DNA of 64,000 nt from Streptomyces griseosporeus (GCF_014656055.1 NZ_BNBR01000009.1:1-64000), one strand, 5' to 3'. Positions 43,061-51,805 are shown, numbered from the stretch's first letter. Notes: generated by a model not told the origin, from the letters alone. A program made the numbers and translations.

Positions 43061-43852
43061 TACCGCTTCCTGTTGTCCCGCCAGTGGGTGATCCTCACGC
43101 TGGTCGCCCTGCTGCTCATCCCCACGATGATCAGGCTGGGCATCTGGCAGATGCACCGCTACGACGAGCGCAGCGCCCGCAACCAGCTCGTCTCCGACGC
43201 GCTGGACGCGAAGCCGGTGCCCGTGGAGTCACTGACCTCCCCCGGCCACACGGTGACCAAGCTCCAGCGGTACCGCTCCGTGACCGCCGTGGGCCGTTTC
43301 GACACCGCGCACGAACAGGTGGTCCGGCGCCGGGTCAACGCGGACGAGGAGGTCGGCTTCCACGTCCTCACCCCCCTCGTCCTGACCGACGGCAAGGTGG
43401 TGCTGGTCAACCGCGGCTGGATCCCCGCCGACGGCCCGAGCCAGACCGCGTTCCCGAAGGTCCCCGCCCCGCCCGCCGGGACGGTCACCGTCACCGGCCG
43501 GCTGATGCCGGACGAGACCACCGAGGCGAGCGGCATCAAGGACATCAAGGACCTGCCGGACCGGCAGATCATGCTGATCAACAGCGCGCAGGAGGCGCGG
43601 CGCCTCGGCGCGTCCGTGCTCGGCGGGTACCTCGCCATGACCGCGCCGGAGCCCCGGGGCGGCACCCCGGAACCGGTCGGCAAGCCCGGCATGGAGAACG
43701 CGCCGCTCAACTACGCCTACGCCATCCAGTGGTGGCTGTTCTCCGCGGCGGTCCCCGTCGGCTGGTTCGTCCTCGTCCGCCGCGAGGCACGGGACCGCCG
43801 GGAGGCGGCGGCCAAGGAGACCGCGCAGGAGTCGGCGCCCGCCACGGTGTGA
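43058..43852 (+). CDS. SURF1 family cytochrome-oxidase assembly protein
   Basis: This 264-aa protein has the SURF1 layout: an N-terminal membrane helix (VILTLVALLLIPTMIRLGIWQMHRYDE, GIWQ being the family mark) and an extracytoplasmic domain (ALDAKPVPVESL, VNRGWIPAD). A C-terminal helix follows (YAYAIQWWLFSAAVPVGWFVLV, AIQWW typical). SURF1 helps insert heme a into cytochrome c oxidase. The start is GTG at 43058; no ribosome site precedes it, so the mRNA may be leaderless. Confidence 0.93.
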   Translation: MYRFLLSRQWVILTLVALLLIPTMIRLGIWQMHRYDERSARNQLVSDALDAKPVPVESLTSPGHTVTKLQRYRSVTAVGRFDTAHEQVVRRRVNADEEVGFHVLTPLVLTDGKVVLVNRGWIPADGPSQTAFPKVPAPPAGTVTVTGRLMPDETTEASGIKDIKDLPDRQIMLINSAQEARRLGASVLGGYLAMTAPEPRGGTPEPVGKPGMENAPLNYAYAIQWWLFSAAVPVGWFVLVRREARDRREAAAKETAQESAPATV

Positions 43853-43955
43853 GACATCGCCGTACGACGGCGGTGTGACCAGCGGCACGCCGCGTTCTCA
43901 CTCCCCCGGGCGCAACCCCTGATTGCGGCCGGTATCCCGCGGGAACCCGCACCTC

Positions 43956-45743
43956 GTGCATCGCCGTATCGAGGACTACGCGCTCATCGGTGACGAGCAG
44001 ACCGCGGCGCTCGTCGGCCGCGACGGCTCCGTCGACTGGCTCTGCCTGCCCCGCTTCGACTCCTCGGCCTGCTTCGCGCGGCTGCTGGGCGACGAGGACA
44101 ACGGACACTGGAGGATCGCCCCCAAGGGCGCCGACGGCCCGTGTACCCGCCGCGCCTACCGCCGAGACACGCTCGTCCTGGACACCGAGTGGGACACGCC
44201 CGAGGGTTCGGTGCGCGTCACCGACCTGATGCCCCAACGGGACCGCGCCCCCGACCTCGTACGCATCGTCGAGGGGCTGAGCGGACGGGTCACCGTGCGC
44301 AGCACCCTGCGGCTGCGCTTCGACTACGGCTCGATCATCCCCTGGGTGCGCCGGGCGGACGGGCACCGCGTCGCCGTCGCCGGGCCCGACTCGGTATGGC
44401 TGCGCACTGATCCGGACGTCCGCACCTGGGGCGAGAACCACACCACGCGCTCGGAGTTCACCGTCGCCGAGGGCGAGAAGGTCGCCTTCGTGCTCACCTG
44501 GCACCCCTCGCACGAGCCGCGCCCCCGGCTGATCGACCCGTACGAGGCGCTGCGCAGCAGCGTCCGGGACTGGCGCGCCTGGGCGTCGCGGTGCCGCTAC
44601 GACGGCCCCTACCGGGACGCCGTGGTCCGCTCCCTGATCACGCTGAAGGCGCTGACGTACGCGCCCACCGGCGGCATCGTCGCCGCTCCGACGACCTCCC
44701 TGCCGGAGGAGATCGGCGGGGTGCGCAACTGGGACTACCGCTACAGCTGGCTGCGCGACTCCACGCTCACCCTGGGCGCCCTGCTCGCCGCCGGGTACCA
44801 CGAGGAGGCCGAGGCCTGGCGCGACTGGCTGCTGCGCGCCGTCGCCGGCGACCCGGCCGACCTGCAGATCATGTACGGCATCGCCGGTGAGCGCAGGCTG
44901 CAGGAGACGGAGCTGCCCTGGCTGTCCGGGTTCGCCCGCTCCACGCCCGTACGCATCGGCAACGACGCGGTCAACCAGCTCCAGCTGGACGTGTACGGCG
45001 AGGTGATGGACTCCCTGTCGCTGGCCCGCCGGGCGGGTCTGCCCACCAAGCCGCACATGTGGTCGATCCAGGTGGCGCTGATGGACTGGCTGCGCGAGGA
45101 GTGGCGGCAGCCGGACGAGGGCCTGTGGGAGGTGCGCGGCGGGCGGCGCCAGTTCGTGCACTCCAAGGTGATGGTGTGGGTGGCCGCCGACCGGGCCGTC
45201 CGCACGCTGGAGCAGAACCCGCAGCTCAAGGGCGACCTCGACGGCTGGCGGGCGCTGCGCGACGAGGTGCACCGGGAGGTGTGCGAGAAGGGCTACGACG
45301 CCGACCGCAACACGTTCACCCAGTCCTACGGCTCCCGGGAACTGGACGCCGCGCTGCTGCTCATCCCGCGCGTCGGGTTCCTGCCGCACGACGACCCGCG
45401 GGTGACCGGCACCATCGAGGCCGTCCGGGCAGAGCTGGGCCACGGGGGCTTCCTGCGCCGCTACACCGCCGACGACACCACGGTCGACGGGCTGCCCGGC
45501 GGCGAGGGCACCTTCCTGGTGTGCTCCTTCTGGCTCGCGGACGCGCTGCACGCCACGGGCCGCACGAAGGAGGCGAGGGAGCTGTTCGAACGGCTGGTGG
45601 GCCTCGCCAACGACGTCGGGCTGCTGTCCGAGGAGTACGACCCGGTCGGCGAGCGGCAGCTCGGCAACTTCCCGCAGGCCTTCAGCCACATCGGCCTGGT
45701 GAACACCGCCCTCGCCCTGTTCGGGGACGAAGGGGCAGGATAG
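43956..45743 (+). CDS. Glycoside hydrolase family 15 (glucoamylase/trehalase-like)
   Basis: This ~595-aa cytosolic protein has the GH15 N-terminal block (RRIEDYALIGDEQTAALVGRDGSVDWLCLPRFDS) and a catalytic (alpha/alpha)6 barrel with YRYSWLRDSTLTLGALL. Catalytic Glu candidates lie in SLPEEIGGVRNWDYR and LSEEYDPVG. In actinobacteria this group includes trehalases. GTG 43956 is preferred; TTG 43923 would add 11 residues. It lies 4 bp ahead of the SDR gene, so they share an operon. Confidence 0.9.
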   Translation: MHRRIEDYALIGDEQTAALVGRDGSVDWLCLPRFDSSACFARLLGDEDNGHWRIAPKGADGPCTRRAYRRDTLVLDTEWDTPEGSVRVTDLMPQRDRAPDLVRIVEGLSGRVTVRSTLRLRFDYGSIIPWVRRADGHRVAVAGPDSVWLRTDPDVRTWGENHTTRSEFTVAEGEKVAFVLTWHPSHEPRPRLIDPYEALRSSVRDWRAWASRCRYDGPYRDAVVRSLITLKALTYAPTGGIVAAPTTSLPEEIGGVRNWDYRYSWLRDSTLTLGALLAAGYHEEAEAWRDWLLRAVAGDPADLQIMYGIAGERRLQETELPWLSGFARSTPVRIGNDAVNQLQLDVYGEVMDSLSLARRAGLPTKPHMWSIQVALMDWLREEWRQPDEGLWEVRGGRRQFVHSKVMVWVAADRAVRTLEQNPQLKGDLDGWRALRDEVHREVCEKGYDADRNTFTQSYGSRELDAALLLIPRVGFLPHDDPRVTGTIEAVRAELGHGGFLRRYTADDTTVDGLPGGEGTFLVCSFWLADALHATGRTKEARELFERLVGLANDVGLLSEEYDPVGERQLGNFPQAFSHIGLVNTALALFGDEGAG

Positions 45744-45747
45744 GGCC

Positions 45748-46503
45748 ATGGATCTTGGACTGAAGGACCGGGTGTACGTCGTCACCGGCGCCACGCGCGG
45801 GCTCGGCAACGCCGCCGCGCGCGAGCTCGTCGCCGACGGCGCGAAGGTGGTCGTCACCGGACGGGACGAGAAGCGGGCCGCGGAGGCGGCGGCCGAACTG
45901 GGCCCGAACGCGGTGGGCGTGGCGATCGACAACGCCGATCCCGAGGCCCCGGCGCGGCTCGTCGCCGCGGCGCGGGAGCACTTCGGCGGCTTCGACGGCA
46001 TCCTCGTGAGCGTGGGTGGTCCGCCGCCCGGCTTCGTCGCGGACAACTCGGACGAGCAGTGGCAGAGCGCGTTCGAGTCGGTGTTCCTCGGCGCGGTGCG
46101 GCTCGCCCGGACGGCCGCCGCCGAACTGGCGGAGGGCGGTGTCATCGGGTTCGTGCTGTCGGGCTCGGTGCACGAGCCGATCCCGGGGCTGACCATCTCC
46201 AACGGGCTGCGGCCGGGGCTCGCCGGCTTCGCCAAGTCGCTCGCCGACGAGCTGGGGCCGCGCGGCATCCGGGTGGTGGGTCTGCTGCCGGCCCGGATCG
46301 ACACCGACCGGGTCCGCGAGCTGGACGCGCTGTCGGCGGACCCGGAGGCGACGCGGGCGGCCAACGAGTCGCGGATCCCGCTGCGCCGGTACGGGACGCC
46401 GCAGGAGTTCGGGCGGACGGCGGCGTTCCTGCTGTCGCCGGCCGCGTCGTATCTGACCGGGATCATGCTTCCGGTGGACGGCGGCATGCGGCACGGCTTC
46501 TGA
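45748..46503 (+). CDS. Atypical SDR lacking the YxxxK motif
   Basis: This 251-aa Rossmann protein opens with TGATRGLGNAAA, and has ILVSVGGPPPG where NNAG normally sits. In the catalytic stretch LTISNGLRPGLAGFAKSLA the Tyr and Lys of YxxxK are replaced by Ser and Arg. It ends in the usual LPVDGGMRHGF. Such SDRs may be catalytically altered or non-enzymatic. It is fused in one operon with the GH15 gene. Fold is sure; reaction is not. Confidence 0.85.
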   Translation: MDLGLKDRVYVVTGATRGLGNAAARELVADGAKVVVTGRDEKRAAEAAAELGPNAVGVAIDNADPEAPARLVAAAREHFGGFDGILVSVGGPPPGFVADNSDEQWQSAFESVFLGAVRLARTAAAELAEGGVIGFVLSGSVHEPIPGLTISNGLRPGLAGFAKSLADELGPRGIRVVGLLPARIDTDRVRELDALSADPEATRAANESRIPLRRYGTPQEFGRTAAFLLSPAASYLTGIMLPVDGGMRHGF

Positions 46504-46548
46504 GGCCGCGCCCCTTCCCCAGGGCTTGCCCTTACCGGGGTGAGGCCC

Positions 46549-47127
46549 TCAACTGACCCTTTTCGCCCGGTGCTTGGCGGCTCTCAGGCGGACCTCCGTC
46601 GGCAATGCCGCGAGGCCCGCCGAGCCGCGGGCGTGCGCCAGGGCCTCGGTGGTCAGGCCGTGCAGGGCGGTGCCGGGGTCGACGTGCGGCTCCAGCCGCA
46701 GCCGTACCCGGGTCTCGGGCGCGCTGCGGCGGCCGGTGAGCCGTACGCGGGCGCGCTCCACACCGTCCAGGGTGCCCGCCTCGTCCGCGAGGGCGGACTC
46801 CAGCGCCCGCCCGCGCAGCTGGGCGCCCGCGCCGTCGCCCGTGTCGACGAGGATCTCGGCGAGCCGGTGGCGGCGCAGGACGGCGGTCAGCCACCACAGC
46901 GCGAGCAGGACGAGGACGGCGAGCACGGCGATGACCACCGGCCACCACCAGCCCTCGTCCCGCCAGCGGGTGCGCTCGGCCCGGCTGAGCAGCACGTCGT
47001 GCGGGCCGCCGTGGATCCACCAGGAGGGCGGCGAGGCGCCCAGCCCGACGGCGAGGACCGCCCCGCCCAGCGCGAGGAGCACCAGCCCGACGACCCCGAT
47101 CAGCACCCGGTTGACGGTCCTGAGCAC
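46549..47127 (-). CDS. amaP: Alkaline-shock membrane anchor protein (AmaP-like)
   Basis: This 192-aa protein has two membrane helices (VLIGVVGLVLLALGGAVLAV, WPVVIAVLAVLVLLALWWLTA) and an Asp23-contact domain (LADEAGTLDGVERARVRLTGRR). In Staphylococcus AmaP anchors Asp23 to the membrane. Here it is the last gene of an operon with two Asp23-family genes, a small membrane protein and a DUF6286 gene. It converges with the SDR gene. Confidence 0.85.
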   Translation of the reverse strand: MLRTVNRVLIGVVGLVLLALGGAVLAVGLGASPPSWWIHGGPHDVLLSRAERTRWRDEGWWWPVVIAVLAVLVLLALWWLTAVLRRHRLAEILVDTGDGAGAQLRGRALESALADEAGTLDGVERARVRLTGRRSAPETRVRLRLEPHVDPGTALHGLTTEALAHARGSAGLAALPTEVRLRAAKHRAKRVS

Positions 47128-47133
47128 CTCGTC

Positions 47134-47850
47134 TCACCCCTTCTTGCCGGGCCGCCGGACGTGCACCGACAGCCGCGGCGGACGGCTCAGTCCGAGTCCG
47201 CGGGCCGCGTCGGCGAGCACCTGGTCCAGATCGGCGCGTACGTCGTCCAGTTCACGGAAGTGCGCCACCACCCGTACGTCGGCCCGGGCGCGGCCCATGC
47301 GCACCCGCGCCGCCTGGACGCCGGCCACCTCCATGGCCCGGTCGCGCAGGACCAGGGCGGCGGCGTCGCGGTGCAGTCCCGCGCGGACGTCGGGGTGGGT
47401 GCGCCGCATCGGCAGCACCTTGCGCAGCCCGGGCGTGAGGGCCAGCACGAGCAGCCACAGGCCGAGGGCCGCGGCGAGGGCGGCGCCGGCCAGCACCCAC
47501 GTGTCGTCGAGCGGTCGTTCGGCCAGCTCGCGGGCGAGGCTGCGGCGCCACCGCATCGGTGGCCGGCCGGCGCGGACGGCCGCGATGTCGTAGAGGAAGA
47601 CGCCCGCCACGGCGAGGCCGAGGAGGGCGACGATGCCGGCGGGGACCCGGCGGGCGGACCAGAAGCGGCCGGCCCGGCCACCGCGTCCGCCGTCGCCGTG
47701 ACCGCCGTCGCCGTCCTCGCCGCCGGCGGCGGACGGGTCGTAGGCCGTGGCGGAGGGGGCCGGGGCGGTCCCGTCGCCGGTGTCCTTCTCCAGGACCGGC
47801 AGCCGCTGGGTGATGCCCTCACCGTCGTCGCCGGTGCGGGGTTCGCTCAT
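47134..47850 (-). CDS. DUF6286 membrane protein of the alkaline-shock cluster
   Basis: This 238-aa protein has an acidic, Gly-rich head, two membrane helices (RVPAGIVALLGLAVAGVFLY, DTWVLAGAALAAALGLWLLVLAL), then an Asp23-like cytosolic domain with VAGVQAARVRMGRARADVRVVAHF. I recognise the DUF6286 layout. Its ATG overlaps the previous stop (ATGA), and the AmaP-like start is 6 bp downstream. It may be a second membrane anchor for the Asp23 proteins (inference). Confidence 0.85.
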   Translation of the reverse strand: MSEPRTGDDGEGITQRLPVLEKDTGDGTAPAPSATAYDPSAAGGEDGDGGHGDGGRGGRAGRFWSARRVPAGIVALLGLAVAGVFLYDIAAVRAGRPPMRWRRSLARELAERPLDDTWVLAGAALAAALGLWLLVLALTPGLRKVLPMRRTHPDVRAGLHRDAAALVLRDRAMEVAGVQAARVRMGRARADVRVVAHFRELDDVRADLDQVLADAARGLGLSRPPRLSVHVRRPGKKG

Positions 47851-48230
47851 CGCGTCCTCCCGTGTGCCGCGCCGTACGGGGCCGCCGGGTGCAGGCGTTC
47901 GACCTGCACGGCGACCTCGGGGACGTCCATGCCCGTCAACGCGCCCACCCGCTCGGTGACATGGCGACGCACCGCGTGGCAGCGGGCGCCGACGTCGGTC
48001 GGGTAGTCGAGTTCCAGATGGACCCGCAGCCGTGCGGTGCCGTGGCGCACGACCACGGTGGCGTGCGGGCGCGAGGCGTCCGCCGGCAGCGGTCCCACCG
48101 CCTCGCGGGCCGCCTGCGCGGCGATCTTCGCCACCACCCGGTCGGCGATCCGCGTCGCACCCCGCTCGGCCGGCGGGACGGCGGCCAGGGGTCTACGGAG
48201 CTGGGCGGACCCACTGGTCACGGGCGTCAC
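47847..48230 (-). CDS. Asp23/Gls24 family envelope-stress protein
   Basis: This 127-aa protein has the Asp23 pattern: TRIADRVVAKIAAQAAREAVG, ATVVVRHGTARLRVHLELDYPTDV, then VTERVGALTGMDVPEVAVQVERL. No signal peptide is present, so it is cytosolic. The GTG start overlaps the previous stop in GTGA. It is the smaller of two Asp23 proteins in the operon. Confidence 0.88.
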   Translation of the reverse strand: MTPVTSGSAQLRRPLAAVPPAERGATRIADRVVAKIAAQAAREAVGPLPADASRPHATVVVRHGTARLRVHLELDYPTDVGARCHAVRRHVTERVGALTGMDVPEVAVQVERLHPAAPYGAAHGRTR

Positions 48231-48412
48231 CGCCGCCGGTCGTCACGCGTGCGGAAGAAGTCGCCCAGCTCCATGTCCCCGTCGAGGAACCGGCCGACCA
48301 CGAACCCGACGGCGCCCAGGGCCGCCACCAGCAGGAACGCACCGAATCCGCCGAAGTACCCGGCGAAGGCCAGCGCCATCCCCGCAATCATGCCGACCAC
48401 GGCCATGCTCAT
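48227..48412 (-). CDS. Small membrane protein of the Asp23 operon (DUF2273-like)
   Basis: This 61-aa protein has two membrane helices (VVGMIAGMALAFAGYFGG and FGAFLLVAALGAVGFVVGRFLD) and a basic end RTRDDRRR. It resembles the small DUF2273 proteins that accompany asp23 genes in Firmicutes. It overlaps the next gene by 4 bp and starts 31 bp after the first Asp23 gene. ATG 48412 gives MSMAVVG. Confidence 0.82.
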   Translation of the reverse strand: MSMAVVGMIAGMALAFAGYFGGFGAFLLVAALGAVGFVVGRFLDGDMELGDFFRTRDDRRR

Positions 48413-48443
48413 GGTGCACTCCCCTCAGCTCGTCGCACCGGGC

Positions 48444-48941
48444 TCACTGGATCCGGGGCTCCGGCTCCTCTTCCTCTTCCTCGGGCAGCTTCACGTCGCT
48501 CACCGCGATGTTGACCTCGACCACCTCGAGCCCGGTCATCCGCTCGACGGCCGCGATCACGTTCTCCCGTACGTCACGGGAGACCTCGGAGATCGACACG
48601 CCGTACTCGACGACGATCTCCAGGTCGAGCGCGGTCTGCACCTCGCCGACCTCCGCCTTCACGCCGCGCGTGACGGACTTGGAGCCGCCGGGGACGCGGT
48701 CGCGCACGGCGCCGAAGGTGCGGGAGATGCCGCTGCCCATGGCGTGCACGCCGGGGACGTCGCGGGCGGCGAGCCCGGCGATCTTCTCCACGACCCCGTC
48801 CGCGATGGTGGTCCGCCCTCGGCTGCCGGGGTCGCCGCCGCCGCGCCGGGTCGTCTGGGTCTTGCGGGTTCCGGAGGTGTCCGGACCGTCGTTGTCGCCT
48901 TCGGCGGTGCTGGTCCGCCCACCGGCCGTCATGTCGGTCAT
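48444..48941 (-). CDS. Asp23/Gls24 family envelope-stress protein (operon leader)
   Basis: This 165-aa protein has a Gly/Thr/Arg-rich head (GRTSTAEGDNDGPDTSGTRK) and then the Asp23 domain: TTIADGVVEKIAGLAARDVPGVHAMG, DLEIVVEYGVSISEVSRDVRENVI, VERMTGLEVVEVNIAVSDVKL. It ends with an acidic tail, EEEEEEPEP. It starts the five-gene minus-strand operon that ends with AmaP. The ATG at 48941 has AAGGGACG about 10 bases upstream. Confidence 0.92.
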   Translation of the reverse strand: MTDMTAGGRTSTAEGDNDGPDTSGTRKTQTTRRGGGDPGSRGRTTIADGVVEKIAGLAARDVPGVHAMGSGISRTFGAVRDRVPGGSKSVTRGVKAEVGEVQTALDLEIVVEYGVSISEVSRDVRENVIAAVERMTGLEVVEVNIAVSDVKLPEEEEEEPEPRIQ

Positions 48942-49045
48942 CGCCGTACGTCCCTTCGGTCGTCGTCGTTCGACCACGTGTCGTCCTTCGACCACCGTAA
49001 GTGGGGTTACGCGATCCCGCGCCCGAGATGCGGCAGGCTGGAGCA

Positions 49046-50200
49046 ATGACGGCACAGCGGTGGACACAGCAGGTACGGCACCAGCTGGGGCTGGGCAGGC
49101 TGGTGGCATTGGGCGGTCCGGGTGACGGCGCCTGGCTCGCCGAGAACGCGGCCGAGACGGTGCTGCGGCGGGCCGCGGCCGGGCTGCCCGGCGTGCGCCT
49201 TGGCCGCGTACGCCTCGCCCTCGCGCATCCGGAGACGGCGGCCGAGCCCGCCGTACCGCCCCCGCCGAGCGCACTGCCGCCGGGCGCGCTGCGGGTCTCG
49301 GCGGACCTCGCGGCGACGGCGGCCGAGCCGCTGCCGCTGACGGCGTCCCGCGTCCGGGTGACACTCACCCGGGCGGCGGAACACCTGGGCCTGGCGGTCA
49401 CGGAGGTCGACCTACGGGTCACGGACCTGCTGGAGACCGAGCAGGAGCCGAGCGGGGTGGCGGGGCCGGAGGCGGGAGCGGTGACGGCTCCGAGCGGGGT
49501 GGCGGGGCCGGGGTCGACGGCGCCAGGACCGGTGGCGGGGCCGGGGTCGAGCGCGGTGGCGGGGCCGGGGTCGGCGGCGCCAGGGCCGGCGGTGGCGGGG
49601 CGGGGGCAGGCGGCTACACCGGGTCCGGCGGCGCCAGGCCCGGCGGTGGCGGGGCCGGGGCCGGCAGCGCCAGGACCGGTGGCGGGGCCGGGGCCGGGGC
49701 AGGCAGCGCCCGGGCCGAGCGCGGCACCTGGGCCGGAGGCGGCGCGGGGGCCGAGGCCGCAGTCCGGCGCGGAGGCGCAATCGGGGCCGCCTGCGGCGCC
49801 GCAGGCGGAAGAGGTGGCGGAGGCCGTGGCGGAACTGGTGCGGACCGCCGAGTCGGGGCCGGGCGCTGAGGGCACCGGCGGCAGCGAGGCAGGGAGCACC
49901 GAGGGCGGCGCGGGCTCCGAGGCCGCTGCCGAGGGTGCTGACAGCTACGAGGCCCGGGTCCGGCGGGCGGCGCTCGCCGTGCCGGGGGTGACCGGGCTGA
50001 CCGGGTTCCTGGGCCGGGCGGTCCATGTCGGCGAGGGTCCGCACCCGGTCGCCGCCCTGCCGCGCCGGCATGTCCGGGTGGAGCTCGCCGTCGCCGGGGA
50101 CCACCGGGCCGTGGACGTGGCCCGGGCGGTGCGCGCGGCGGTGACGGAGGCCCTGGAGGACCGTCCGACGGTGGCGGTCCTGGTGACGTCGGTGAGCTGA
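49046..50200 (+). CDS. Two-domain Asp23-like protein with Pro-Gly repeat linker
   Basis: This 384-aa protein has an N-terminal Asp23-like domain (about 25-145: AAETVLRRAAAGLPGVRLGRVRLAL, RVRVTLTRAAEHLGLAVTEVDLRV) and a second weaker one at the end (about 305-384: ARVRRAALAVPGVTGLTGFLGRAVHVG, HVRVELAVAGDHRAVDVARAVRAAV). Between them is a ~105-residue AGPG/APGP-rich repeat. Related Streptomyces proteins carry the odd name nucleopolyhedrovirus P10 family. It is divergent from the asp23 operon across 104 bp. No membrane span is present. Confidence 0.8.
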   Translation: MTAQRWTQQVRHQLGLGRLVALGGPGDGAWLAENAAETVLRRAAAGLPGVRLGRVRLALAHPETAAEPAVPPPPSALPPGALRVSADLAATAAEPLPLTASRVRVTLTRAAEHLGLAVTEVDLRVTDLLETEQEPSGVAGPEAGAVTAPSGVAGPGSTAPGPVAGPGSSAVAGPGSAAPGPAVAGRGQAATPGPAAPGPAVAGPGPAAPGPVAGPGPGQAAPGPSAAPGPEAARGPRPQSGAEAQSGPPAAPQAEEVAEAVAELVRTAESGPGAEGTGGSEAGSTEGGAGSEAAAEGADSYEARVRRAALAVPGVTGLTGFLGRAVHVGEGPHPVAALPRRHVRVELAVAGDHRAVDVARAVRAAVTEALEDRPTVAVLVTSVS

Positions 50201-50333
50201 CCCCCGGGCCCGACGATCACGCCGGCCCGGCCTGTCACCGCCGACCCCGGCCTTTCACCCGATCCCGGCCATTCCCCCGATCGCGGCCGGTCACCGGGCG
50301 TCGGCCGGACCCGGGCCTCAGCTGATCGCGGCC

Positions 50334-50384
50334 GGTCACGGGCGTCGGCCGGTCACGGGCGTCGGCCGGTCACGGGCGTCGGCC
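50334..50384. repeat. Three exact 17-bp tandem repeats
   Basis: GGTCACGGGCGTCGGCC is present three times head to tail (50334-50350, 50351-50367, 50368-50384). A diverged copy (with an extra C) lies at about 50289. They fill the 3' intergenic gap between convergent genes. No spacers, so it is not a CRISPR array. Confidence 0.9.
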
Positions 50385-50422
50385 GGTCGCCGGACCGGCC
50401 GGGCCGCCCGGGACGCGGGGCG

Positions 50423-51241
50423 TCAGTCGCCGAGGCCCGCCAGGTCGCGCAGGCGGCGGGCCTGGGCCTGGCGTTCGGCGGCGCGCTGTTCGTCGTAGGT
50501 GCGGTCCACGGCGCCGCGCAGCAGGGCCTTGGTCTCGATGACGGCGTCGCGCGGAGCGGACAGCAGGGCCGCGGCCAGGTCGGTGACGGCCGCGTCGAGC
50601 TGGTCGACGGGCACGGCGAGGTTGGCCAGGCCGGAGTTCACCGCCTCCTCGGCCAGGACGAAGCGCCCGGTCGCGCAGATCTCCAGCGCGCGGGCGTAAC
50701 CGACGAGGCCCACCAGCGGGTGCGTGCCCGTGAGGTCGGGTACGAGGCCGAGGCTGGTCTCGCGCATGGCGAACTGCACGTCGTCGGCGACGACGCGCAG
50801 GTCGCAGGCGAGGGCGAGCTGGAAGCCCGCCCCGATCGCATGGCCCTGCACGGCGGCGATGGAGACGATGTCGCTGCGCCGCCACCAGGTGAAGGCCTCC
50901 TGGAAGGAGGCGATCGCCGCGTCCAGGTCGGCGTCGCTGCTGCGCGCGAGGTCGACGAACGACGGCTCGCCCTCGATCCCCTCGGGCGTGAACATCTGCC
51001 GGTCGAGGCCGGCGGAGAAGGACTTGCCCTCACCGCGCAGCACGACCACACGGACGGAGCCCGGCAGCAGCCGCCCGGCCTCGGTGAGCGCCCGCCACAG
51101 GGCGGGGCTCTGCGCGTTGCGCTTGGCCGGGTTGGTCAGCGTCACCGTGGCGATCGCGTCGTCGACGGTGAGCCGTACGCCGTCCTTGTCGAGCAGGGGA
51201 ACGAGGTGTTGTTCCGTGTCGGGCTGGGCGGGCGAAGCCAT
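50423..51241 (-). CDS. Enoyl-CoA hydratase/isomerase family protein
   Basis: This 272-aa crotonase has the oxyanion-hole motifs FSAGLDRQMF (~85) and AVQGHAIGAGFQLALACDLRVVADD (~130-155). FAMRETSLGLVPDLTGTHPL carries a catalytic-Glu position in the usual place. Substrate is unknown. ATG 51241. It lies downstream of gbn on the same strand but 140 bp apart. Confidence 0.93.
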   Translation of the reverse strand: MASPAQPDTEQHLVPLLDKDGVRLTVDDAIATVTLTNPAKRNAQSPALWRALTEAGRLLPGSVRVVVLRGEGKSFSAGLDRQMFTPEGIEGEPSFVDLARSSDADLDAAIASFQEAFTWWRRSDIVSIAAVQGHAIGAGFQLALACDLRVVADDVQFAMRETSLGLVPDLTGTHPLVGLVGYARALEICATGRFVLAEEAVNSGLANLAVPVDQLDAAVTDLAAALLSAPRDAVIETKALLRGAVDRTYDEQRAAERQAQARRLRDLAGLGD

Positions 51242-51381
51242 GTGCGCCTCCGGTGGGTGCGGTCAGCTAAGTGACTGCACAGTAACCACCCGGTCGGTAC
51301 GGCGTCCCACCGGGCCCCTGAAGGACCGCGGAGGACACCGACCGGGTGGCCACCATCGAAGCCGATGGGCCGCCCGGGGTG

Positions 51382-51603
51382 TCAGGCCGTCTGGGCCTTT
51401 TTGCCCCGTGTCGCCCCGCCACGCCCTCGGAGCGTGACGCCCGACTCACTGAGCATCCGGTGCACGAATCCGTACGAGCGGCCGGTCTCCTCGGCCAACG
51501 CCCGGATGCTCGCACCGGCGTCGTACTTCTTCTTCAGGTCTGCCGCGAGCTTGTCGCGCGCGGCGCCGGTCACCCGGCTGCCCTTCTTCAGAGTCTCGGC
51601 CAC
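51382..51603 (-). CDS. gbn: GATC-binding nucleoid-associated protein Gbn
   Basis: This 73-aa basic protein has a single helix-turn-helix (LAADLKKKYDAGASIRALAEETGRSYGFVHRMLSE) between Lys/Arg-rich ends (VAETLKKGSRV and GRGGATRGKK). It matches, from memory, S. coelicolor Gbn (SCO1839), a small nucleoid protein that binds GATC-centred sites and affects sporulation and antibiotic production. The context, an enoyl-CoA hydratase on one side and the ABC-F gene on the other, also matches. GTG 51603 has GAGGAGG upstream. Confidence 0.92.
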   Translation of the reverse strand: MAETLKKGSRVTGAARDKLAADLKKKYDAGASIRALAEETGRSYGFVHRMLSESGVTLRGRGGATRGKKAQTA

Positions 51604-51805
51604 CCGTGCCTCCTCATGGGAAGTGCGCTCTGGTCCCCTCATGATCACCCCTTCCCGGCCCGATGGCCACCCATTCGGCAAGGTCGGTGCGAGAGGGTTT
51701 TGACGACAGGAGCGCGTCCCCACAAGCGGAACTTGTGATTCCTGACACGGGTGTCCGTACGGCCGAACGGGTTCTTCCGCGAAGTGCCAGGTCAGGGATG
51801 CGGGA

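Noticed and set aside
43707..46487. 926-codon minus-strand frame over SURF1, GH15 and SDR
   Set aside because: Antisense shadow of three well-supported plus-strand genes.
50289..50384. CRISPR array
   Set aside because: The repeats abut with no unique spacers and no cas gene is near.
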